The notes under the pieces are model-generated. The model did not search any database. It saw only the letters and a list, made by a program, of their open reading frames with translations, and was not told the DNA's origin. Shown piece by piece: positions 55,225 to 64,000 of a stretch of 64,000 nt of DNA. Position numbers and translations under genes: made by a program. This DNA comes from Chrysogorgia sp. JL179-B06 (taxonomy: Eukaryota; Cnidaria; Anthozoa; Scleralcyonacea; Chrysogorgiidae): contig JAYKKM010000047.1 in assembly GCA_035772405.1 (NCBI GenBank), positions 7,412,001 through 7,476,000 on the forward strand. Direction: 5' to 3'. The stretch's first letter is position 1. Each line of letters opens with the position of its first letter.

Positions 55225-56825
55225 GAAAATTTACTATTGCTACTATAAAGGTATGTCGTGCAAATTTCCTCGAGAAATTTTGATTGCCAAATGTTATTGC
55301 AAAAGAACATATATTATCAGGTATGCATGTAAATGCCTTGGCAGACCTACCCCCTCGTTATCCATGCATTCAATCCACATTAAATCTGCAAATAAAGTAT
55401 GACATCAACGCCAGAAAATTATTCATTTTACGTACTAGTATTACGTGCGTAATCATATTGGATTATTTTAGATTGCCAACAGAAGCTGGAGGACAATGAG
55501 GGTTTTTTATATAGTGAAGATAATTACCCGGATTTCCAGTACTGTTCATGGATGGTTACCGCCAACGAAAGTCTCGTAATCTTACTCAGATTAACTTATC
55601 TCAATATTCCATACTGTGACAAGAGTTATATCGAAATATACGATGGTATCAATGACAGCGCTCCATTATTGGCAAGATATTGTGGTTTTAATGCAACTTC
55701 AGGAAATAAAGTACAAACGACAGGCAACAATCTCTACGTTATTTTTAAATCTGGTAATAGTTCCAGGAGCCTAACACCAGATTTAGGATTCAGTGCCAGT
55801 TATACTGCTCATCGCCGACCATCCTCAAGTATGTACTCACATGACTGTTTAATAAGTAATATAGATAAAATACTCGCGGCCGATCTGTATGGGCATTTAC
55901 TTGTGAGATGAACAGAATATATGATAAATACTTTGTTTGGAAATTGTAGAAACGGTACAAACAAATATTTTAACTCCGAAAAAGCTCAATTTGAGCAAGT
56001 TAACTTTGATAAAACGCCCAGGTTAAGTCACTAGTCTCTATTAACTTTGATAAAACATTGATGTTTTATTAATCAATGCTTTATCTGTATTTACACAAAT
56101 TAACTTTCAATATCTCATTAATATTTCATGAAGAAAAAATAAAGGAAATCAGTAGCATGACGGTGGTTTTAAATCTGATAAAAAATCATCCTGATTTACA
56201 TCTTTATCTTTGATTTTCTGAAGATTGATTCTCAAAATTACTACCCCAACAATGAACTTATCAAATGGATCGTTTTTGAAGCCGGTTAATAAACTCGCAG
56301 CACGTGTTTTATCAGATCTAAAACACTCGGGCTACACTCTCGTTTTCGTACCATTTTTCTGATAAAACGCTGCTGCTACATGACAATTTGTCACTGAACT
56401 CGCAATTTCGGGAATCTGATATACACTGCTCTGTTAGTTGAGCTACCGCATCAACTGTGGATAATGTGCTCATTTAATTCATGAAATATTCATTAATGGG
56501 TGCACCTGATGAAGGATACACGTGATGAAGTGTGCACGCTCGTGATGAAAGGTCACGGCATGAATGGTACACCTAATCAAGGGTATACCTGATGATGGTG
56601 AGAGGTACACCTCATGTTGAAACACCTGATGAAGGGTACACTTGTTGAAGGGTACACCGATGAATGCTACACCTGATGAAGGGTACACCTGATGAATGGT
56701 ACACCTCATGAAGGGTACACCTGATGAAGAGTACACCTAATGAATGGTACATCTAATGAAGGGTACAAGGGTACACCTGATGAAGGGTACACCTGATGAA
56801 GGGTACAGCTGATGAAGGTAGCACT
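55225..56825. repeat. Segmental duplication within gene B, copy 2
   Basis: Second copy of 49988-51735. It begins with 25 bp of an ApeC exon end plus its GTATGTCG donor; there is no acceptor or upstream exon, so this is a dead exon tail. The CUB exon inside it is intact. Confidence 0.9.
55472..55828 (+). CDS. Gene B: CUB domain 2
   Basis: A 357-nt phase 1-1 exon, near-identical twin of CUB 1, with all four cysteines kept. It follows ApeC 2 in order, so the protein repeats the ApeC-CUB pair. Because the exon is symmetric, inclusion or skipping would keep the frame. Confidence 0.9.
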
Positions 56826-57069
56826 CTGTGAAGTTGGTGTAGGTGTCCTTTAGCGATAATGCAACGCCCACTACCCTTGTGGTAGTTTGAGCACTCTGGC
56901 CCTACACCGCTTCACGCTCTCTAGATGTGCGCATGACCGCTGTTTGTCCCACAAGCGGTTGTCACCGGCAATCGTTTGTGTATAATTAGTTCTCATGCCC
57001 ATATCTAGATCGTACCAACTACACTGATGAGCTGTGGAACAGCGAAACACGTGTCTGTAGATATTGTAC

Positions 57070-57101
<32 letters not shown>

Positions 57102-57123
57102 TATGTATATTTATATATATATG

Positions 57124-57258
<135 letters not shown>

Positions 57259-57532
57259 GACGTTGTATAATTGCCCCCTAATTGAAATTTTTCTAGGAAA
57301 TTTGGGCACTTTTTCAGGTAATCTCGGCCATTTTTGGGCAATTTCAAGCAAAATCATAAAAATGTAGTGTTTATTATGTTCATTTGTCCTTTATTTTTCG
57401 GGCAAAAATCCTTTACCCCAAACACAATTGGGATGCTACGCCTATGTGTATGCATATGATTTTTTTCTATATTAAAATTGAAACTGTATCTTAACTTCAA
57501 TCATCGTGTCTTTATGTATGTAATGTTTACAG

Positions 57533-57877
57533 ATTGTCGACACACCATTTATGACGACCATGGCGAATTTTCTTCAAACGTCTCAAGTGGGAGCTACCCT
57601 GATTTCCAGTTTTGTTACTGGTTAGTGGTAGTTAGTGAAGACAGTGTTGTTTCTCTGAATTTAACTTATTTTCTGCTATCTAACTGTCTGGAAAATTACA
57701 TTGACATCTACGACGGTGAAAATGACACATTGCCATTATTATGGAAATATTGTGGCGAAAATACAACTTCAGTAAGCCAAGTGATATCAACTGGAAACAC
57801 TGTCCTCATTGTGTTTAAATCAGGAGAAAATCTATGGCGTTCAACAATAGATCAGGGATTTCATGCTGTGTATAAAG
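57533..57877 (+). CDS. Gene B: CUB domain 3
   Basis: A 345-nt phase 1-1 exon after ATGTTTACAG, encoding a 115-residue CUB: CRHTIYDDHGEFSS, YPDFQFCYW, NCLENYIDIYDG, KYCGENTTS and GFHAVYK. It is much more diverged than CUB 1 and 2 and is closer in layout to the gene A CUB (SFSSSG.YPDFQYCSW). It ends AAAG/GTAATA and joins the stalk exon in frame. Confidence 0.9.
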
Positions 57878-57970
57878 GTAATATATCGATAGTTTTATAT
57901 TAAATATTTCATATTGTGCATGAACAACGGCTTGAATATGAGATTGGATATGAATTAGATAACAGTATTA

Positions 57971-58280
57971 AGCCTGGTTTTCATATAGTCGTAACAGTCG
58001 GCGACTCAGTCACTGACTGGTCACCGACAAGTCGCCGACTCATGTTTTCATATAGTCACGAAAGTCGCCGACAACGGTTTGAAAGTCGCCGATAACGGGT
58101 TGTTACTTTGGAAGCCATTTTGAAATTAGCTGCAAAGTGCATTATGGGATACATTTTCTGTCGGCAACGACGCAGACAGGTAAAATTGTGTTTCCATATC
58201 GTTGGCTAGTCGCCGATCAGTCGCCGACTATTCGGCGACCACGCCGACCACTGCGACGTCGACAAGATGTTTCCATAAAA
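57971..58280. mobile_element. Word-filled Harbinger-like MITE (AGTCGCCGAC)
   Basis: Begins ATTA then AGCCTGGTTTTCATATAGTC. The words GTCGGCGACT, AGTCGCCGAC and TTTTCATATAGTC recur in both orientations on both sides. The right end lies near CATCTTGTCGACGTCGCAGT read in reverse, and the terminus is not exact. Confidence 0.65.
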
Positions 58281-58844
58281 AACAGCTGTTTGCATTGCGA
58301 TCTCATTGCCTCCATGAACCTGGACTTGGAGCCATTGTTTCGTGGGTACTGAAGCAAATTTGGTCTATTTCATCACGCATGCCGTTCCCGCTTGTTTTTA
58401 CTTCAATTGCAATTCGGTTTCATTCTGAACTTTAATTGCCTATGTAATAGAACTTTTTTCATCCCGGTTACCGCCAATTGTATTCCAGGCCGGACTGAAA
58501 TATCGAAATGTAATCAGCCTCTAAATGGCTAAATGTTTTAAGGCTTTGACGTGTGCACTAGTTTAGAAAAATATTTGAATTTGGCTTACATGCTTTTGCT
58601 TCTATGAAATGGCATTTGAGAGTGTAAACGAAGCCGTATAAAATCCTTCCGAAAACAAAATAATTTAGTTTGATGAGACACAAACAAGTTTTGTTTTCAT
58701 GCATGGCTTCGGCTTTTGTTCAAGACAGGTATTAAGCTCTTGCACGCGCATTCCCAAGTTGGGTGGAAAATGTTTAGAAACGAAATAATCAGTTTTCAGA
58801 CATAGTTTGAGCGTTATAACTTTAAATGTTACTGTCCATTATAC

Positions 58845-60150
58845 CCAATGTTTCGACACTCGAATCTAGTGTCTTCATCAGAGGTGATCGTTGTAAGGAT
58901 ATAATCCCTATTTATACCCCCTGCATAGAACCGATTATTACGTTATCTATTAACAAGATCCAAATAAGCTTCTGGTATAGTAGACCACCGTCATCGCAAT
59001 TCAATGGGGCGTGGGCGCTATTATAATATGCTAATTAAGGTGGATTTCGATCAAGCGAATATAGTCGCGCGGATGACTTTTCTATTGTACAAATTGAATG
59101 GTTTTCTACTTTGTTGCACACGAGCGCTCTTAAAACAAAAGTAAAAAGTCGTTCGCCTATATTAGCTTAATAGAAATCCACCTTTAGCCTCCACATAACG
59201 TGTCTGACGGTACCGCGAATTTAGCCTCCTCAGCAAGCAACTATGTGGCTTCTTTTTTCCGAGTCAAATCGCTTCCAAGACTGTGCGAGCAATGTTTTGG
59301 CTGAGATTCCAGGGACAGAAGCCACAGAGTTGCCTGCGGAGGAGGCTACCGCGAATTAGTGGTAAGGAATTGTTCAACTGGGTGACGATCAAAAACGGCT
59401 GGTAAGGGCTGAGGTCAGTCGCATTAGTAGGCGGTCAAAGCTCTAATATAGCTCTAAGAAATTCCAGATAGGCTTGTTTGATCAGCAGATAAAGCAAATA
59501 AATTGTGTTGTGGTTAAGGCCAATATCACGAGAAAGCCTTATCGTTGCTTAATGATAGAAACACCTATTCTATTTTGCAATCCGATCCGACCACACACCG
59601 AATTCATAATGTTACTTGATTTGAAAAAGCTTGTGAGATTGACGAGTTTGCATATAAACGATTATAGCAGCAATGGGCTATCTCAACGATTTTACGGCTT
59701 ACTAAAAATTCACAAAACGGGAATTCCTTTGAGACCTATTGTCTCATTCATCAATTCTCCGACTTATATCGAGTACTCCGGTATATCGAGTCATTTGGCA
59801 CAGGTTTTGTCACCAATTGTTGGGAAATTGGAGGACACAGTAAAAAATCCCCTTGAATTTGCTAATTTTGTTAAGAGTTAATGTTTGACGTCGTTTCTCT
59901 CTTCACCAAAATATACCTATTGACCTTGCCATCACAATTGCCGACAATAGACTAAGACAGGATGTTACTTTGGATAAAAGAACCTTGTTGGTTGTTGAGG
60001 ATGTAATATAACTGCTTATTTTTTGTCTAAACACAACTAGTTTTGTGTATGACGACACTTACTATCAACAGGTTTTCGGCACATTTTCTGCTGTCATTTC
60101 TAATTTAGTGATGGAAGACATTGAGGAATGGGAAACGATTTGCCACGGGC
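58845..60150 (+). mobile_element. Penelope-like retroelement remnant
   Basis: The plus strand carries FYGLLKIHKTGIPLRPIVSF, INSPTYIEYSG and LAQVLSPIVGKLEDTVKNPLEFANFV (59690-59880). Frameshifted DRTLLVVEDVI, NTTSFVYDDTYYQQVFG and VMEDIEEWE-like text follows to about 60140. This is the reverse transcriptase of Penelope-like elements. Upstream, TTTCGACACTCGAATCTAGTGTCTTCATC (from 58851) is the kind of terminal-repeat phrase they carry. Stops abound. Positions 59200-59470 are not assigned. Confidence 0.75.
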
Positions 60151-60151
60151 G

Positions 60152-60627
60152 TAGAGGGAGGCCGAATCCGCGGTACTACAGCGGTTTAACTCAAAAATGT
60201 TGATGAATATTAAATAGGTCACTGGTTAGTATTAGAGTTAGTATTACGGTTGGTTAGTATTAGTATTACGGTTGGTTAGTATTAGGGTTAGTGTTAGTAG
60301 GGTTAGTGTTAGTAGGGTTAGTATTAGGGTTCGTATTACTAGTAGTGTTATTATTAGGGAATTAGTATTAGGGTTAAAAAACTCGTTAGGCGTGGGGTTA
60401 GGGTTAGAAAACTCGTTAGGCGTGGGGTTAGGGTTAGGATCTTTGTTGTTTTGGGGTTGCTTACAATCCAATAATTTACTGCTAACAATGCTTTAACAAT
60501 TCCGGTAGTTTGTAACTTTGTACATGGCTTACAACGTGAGGAACGGCTGCTCCTAGAGGATGTGATTTAATATTTTCAACATTTTTGTGTTAAACCGCTG
60601 TAGTACCGCGGATTCGGCCTCCCTCTA
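60152..60627. mobile_element. MITE with AGGGAGGCCGAATCCGCGG ends
   Basis: The left end AGAGGGAGGCCGAATCCGCG and right end CGCGGATTCGGCCTCCCTCT are exact complements over about 35 bp (through GTACTACAGCGGTTTAAC). The interior holds GGTTAGTATTAGGGTTAGTG repeats and GGATCTTTGTTGTTTTGGGG. It interrupts the Penelope-like remnant. Confidence 0.85.
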
Positions 60628-60642
60628 TTCCTCAAGGGAAGT

Positions 60643-61240
60643 AATGGCGTCCCATTTTACATTGAGTTACATAGAGCGAAAATATTAAAATGAAGATTCT
60701 GCTTATCGAGTAACTCGTCTACCGCTTGCCAACCTCTTAATATATGCAACAACGATTATCAAATTATTCAGTTACCGGTTTGATTAGATCAGTCAAGTCT
60801 ATACGATCTGCCAATTAACAAAATCTAGAGATAACTTTCGTCAATGCTTGTGTATTAATGACGAAAATTTTAAAATGCTCATTGTCCTGTTGTCATTACC
60901 AGCCGTTTGGTGATTATTAAAATGTTGGTAAAAAACTTTAACCGTATTACCCAATATTCAAATTAGTTAATATATAAGATATAGGTTCTTCCATCGACTT
61001 TCGAACATTTCACCAAACGCTTTTGAAAATATCAAACAAAATCCGACAACAACTCAATGACGCGTAGCCTATTTTATTTGTTGGCTGTTTTCAACACAAT
61101 TTGGCGGATCGTAGATTTGACTGATCTAATCACATCGGTAACTGAATGATTTGAAAATCGTTGTTGCATATATTAAGAGGTCGGCAAACGGTGGATGATC
61201 TACTCCTCTATGTAACTCATTGTAAAATGGGACGCCATTT
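60643..61240. mobile_element. MITE with long inverted arms (ATGGCGTCCCATTTTACA)
   Basis: The left arm 60643-60815 (ATGGCGTCCCATTTTACA, then GTCTACCGCTTGCCAACC and CTTAATATATGCAACAACGA) pairs with the right arm 61105-61240 in the reverse order. Arms differ by several percent. No coding sequence seen. Confidence 0.8.
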
Positions 61241-61244
61241 TCTA

Positions 61245-62900
61245 AGGACCATATATGTATACTGTGAATTAGTCTTCAGTGGCGGCCATTTTGTCGTTAA
61301 TTTCTGGTAATGATAAACTTCCTCCCCCGACTTTCTACACCTTCTTAAGAAAGAAATCTCTTTCATTCATCAGTTTTTTTAGTTTGATTAATCATCCAGG
61401 TACAGTTCACTCCTCATATACGTTTTTGCGACGGAAGGGTGCGTGGTTATACACTGTTATCCAAACCACATAGGCTTTCATACTGTATACACAATATCCA
61501 CAAAATATCTTTCATATCTTAATTTTTTATCATTTTTATAGCTTATTCTTCTTTGAACTGACTTTGAACTGACTTTAATTAAATAAATTAATAAATCTAA
61601 TGTAAACTAGGGGTCTTAATAAGAAGCCACTTATGGTTTCTAGTAGACCCCTACCCCTAACAAATGATATCAATCAATGTAAATAAGTAAATAAATAAAT
61701 TATATGGGCGAAATTGAATAAATAAAATAAAAATAAAGTTATCACAAACAGACAAGAATAGTTCTTTCCACTTGCTCCATGCCGAATTAACATTCACTTC
61801 ACCAATAACACTGTCCCATGAGATAGCTTTGAGATCTTCACGAAAGGACGATTGATTATAATTTACATAATTTCTCAGTACAATAAATAGCGGAGCGCAC
61901 AGATGACGTATGCTGTTGATGTTTGTCCGTATTTACTGTTATATCTAAGTCCTAAACAATAGGAAATGAGTCATTTGGGAATTATTCAGACTTAATTTTA
62001 GTTTGTTTGTCCGCATTTTGGGTTTAAAATGTATTTTCCTCACTGTAATTAACATATCGTACTCGCTTAGGCTTGATGTAGCAACTTTAGCATGGATAAT
62101 ATTCGTAACTTTAGTTACGTTAAAAAACTTTTTAAACCAGAGTAGCGTCAAATTATGTCTTATTACGTTGCGAAATTATTTGTTTATAAACAGTTTTACT
62201 CATTCGGTCTACTGATCATCGGTACTTTGAAGTTGCCGTGTCTTTGACGTCATCGATTTGGAAGAGCTCAATAGACATTTTTCGTTAAAAATGGTGGTCA
62301 TATGATGAAAACGAAGCTCGTGCCGCCGGCGAGTAAACGACTGTGTTTGGAAATAGAAATTACTGAGTAGAATACAGAAATTACTGAGCAATATAGTTCG
62401 CAAACTAGATGGCAAAAGACCAAAATTCGAGCGTACAAAAATGCAAAAATAACGTTTTCGTAGAATGCTATAAAAATGACTTTCTGAAAAAGCAAAAATC
62501 TCCGTTAATTAATTACTTCCTGTGCCCTTTCATATTAGGTTGTTGTTCAATCTGAGGCAAAACAATTAATTTCTGTTTATCTAAATGATGCAGTTTCCTC
62601 GCCGACGATCATGGTAAAATGTTACCGAGAATTTATTTGTATTTATCCATCAGCCCCGTATCCGTGCTTTATGATTTGTTAGCTCTAAATCAAGTAAAAG
62701 CCAAGTCGTTTTACCTGAATTATCTGGAGGTTATTGTTATAAATCCAAAACAAAACGTACGCGTGCAGATTTATTGAACGGTAACTTTTACCGACTATAT
62801 ATTTACAACAGATATGTTTACGTCTTTTTATTCATTTTTTTGTGAATATTTTACCTATATTTAACATAGTAATAAGTTGAATAAATTGTCATCAAAGAAA
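61245..62900. other. Intronic stretch without recognisable features
   Basis: Part of the last visible intron of gene B. I see no convincing coding sequence, RNA or repeat here; small frames look random. Confidence 0.5.
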
Positions 62901-62902
62901 TA

Positions 62903-63124
62903 AATAAGCCGGTTCTTAATGTCGACTGCTCATCAAAATGACGTGTTCTGCGTCAGGATAAAACTTATTTCAATTCATAACATCAGGCTTAAACCACAAT
63001 AGACATTTGCATTTCTATTTACACTTGCAAATTCCCCAGGCTGATGTTATGAATTGAAATGAGTTTTATCCCGACGCAGAACGCGTCATTTTGATGCGCA
63101 GTCGACATTACGAACTGGCTTATT
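62903..63124. mobile_element. 222-bp MITE just upstream of the stalk exon
   Basis: The ends AATAAGCCGGTTCTTAATGT and CATTACGAACTGGCTTATT are inverted, and arms of about 85 bp continue through GACGTGTTCTGCGTCAGGAT and its complement. It stops 49 bp before the exon at 63174. Confidence 0.85.
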
Positions 63125-63173
63125 GTCAGGTTCATGTGATTGATTTGTTTTCACAGCATTTATTACTTTTTAG

Positions 63174-63507
63174 GAATTAGACTATCGCCAACGACGGCAG
63201 TATCTCATGCCAGTATTACAGTAGGAACAACAACAACAACTATACCAACAACTACTATACCAACTACTATACCAACAACTACTATACCAACTACTATACC
63301 AACAACTACATTTAGCACATCATCGTCAGACAAGACAACAAAGCCGATTTCTGAAGAAGGACGTCAAAGAATTACGACAAAGTCAATTTCTCAAGGAAAC
63401 ACAGCGGCTGGATCTGGTGGAAATTTAGTTGTCACTATAGTTCTACCACTATTGGCTGGAATAATAATAGTTTTACTTTTTATGACGATTATGTTTTACC
63501 GCAGAAG
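63174..63507 (+). CDS. Gene B: Thr-rich stalk and transmembrane exon
   Basis: A 334-nt exon entering in phase 1 after TACTTTTTAG and leaving in phase 2 at CGCAGAAG/GTAAGC. Residues 1-55 are a mucin-like stalk with tandem TTTIPTTIP repeats, probably O-glycosylated. A Ser/Lys-rich spacer follows, then a hydrophobic span (LVVTIVLPLLAGIIIVLLFM) and a basic YRRR stop-transfer. The exit phase matches the gene A transmembrane exon, so a cytoplasmic tail like that of gene A is expected to the right of the window. This makes gene B a type I membrane protein with ApeC-CUB-ApeC-CUB-CUB outside the cell. Confidence 0.85.
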
Positions 63508-64000
63508 GTAAGCGATTTAAAATCTTATGTATATCAATATTATTGAAGATATGTATTTTGATGTTTACCTTCCTTCCATCATTTCTTTACATTTATTTAA
63601 TTTCATTTCTGTTATTTCATGTGGAGGAAAATTATTCTCTTAATAAACAGAATGTTTAATAAAATAACGAAAAAGTTTAAAAGCTCAAATACTTTAACAT
63701 ACAATATATTTAAATATACAATTTTTCAAGTGTGTCGCTGTAGTATCTCGACTCTGTTTCGTTTATAACCTCTATTTGTCTACTATTAAACTTTATACTC
63801 TCTCGATCTACCACGACATATTGACAATAACAATATCAGCGTGAAGGAGGACACATCGTCCGAAACGTTGTCCATGAATATACGTAAGTACACTTTCTTA
63901 AAGGACATTGGCAATAAAAAATAAGTACCTTTTCGATCAAAGTATGCAACTTCAATAGCCGGAATATATATCTCGTAAAGCGTATTAATTGCACTGTCAA
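63508..64000. other. Right edge, intron of gene B with no clear feature
   Basis: AT-rich sequence. The phrase CATCGTCCGAAACGTTGTCC near 63850 resembles text found in Penelope-like terminal repeats, but it is too short to call. Confidence 0.4.

Overview
This is animal nuclear DNA, AT-rich, with spliced genes and a heavy load of decayed and nested transposable elements. Phase-1 extracellular modules (CUB, ApeC), a Crypton-type tyrosine recombinase, Tx1/L1-like, CR1-like, RTE-like and Penelope-like retroelements, a Gypsy element and PIF/Harbinger derivatives together point to an invertebrate. A cnidarian, a mollusc or another marine invertebrate would all fit; the sequence alone does not settle it. 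Exon ends below were read by eye from GT/AG sites, reading-frame phase and protein-family match, with no transcript support.

Two related membrane-receptor genes lie in the same orientation. Gene A (left edge to 18501) has two nearly identical CUB exons, one with an in-frame stop. It also has a transmembrane exon, two alternative-looking small cytoplasmic exons and a last exon encoding a tail rich in tyrosine motifs (NPIY, YEQL, YCSM, YVPV, YEFI). Gene B (45326 to beyond the right edge) reads as leader - ApeC - CUB - ApeC - CUB - CUB - Thr-rich stalk - transmembrane segment. Its nine exons keep one reading frame; all junctions up to the stalk exon are phase 1. ApeC and CUB are extracellular recognition modules, so the pair looks like a small cluster of surface recognition receptors diversifying by exon and segment duplication.

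Between them lie three layers. (1) 4.8-12.4 kb: a decayed Crypton-derived gene on the minus strand, split by a 6.07-kb terminal-inverted-repeat element. That element carries an apparent four-exon gene of unknown function. (2) 14-27.5 kb: LINE remains, including a Tx1/L1-like element with a hammerhead-like ribozyme core near its 5' end. An RTE-like LINE there is split by a 3.3-kb foldback-type element with arrays of a 118-bp unit in inverted arms. (3) 27.5-38.3 kb: a 3.4-3.5 kb unit in three tandem copies, each with an intronless mytilectin-like gene (beta-trefoil lectin plus aerolysin-like domain). Only the middle copy is open; the outer two carry frameshifts.

From 38.4 to 45.2 kb a Gypsy retrotransposon is broken by about 3.1 kb of nested insertions. 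Across the window runs a distinctive group of PIF/Harbinger-like derivatives. They share an AAGCCTGGTT-type end, but each is filled with its own short palindromic word.
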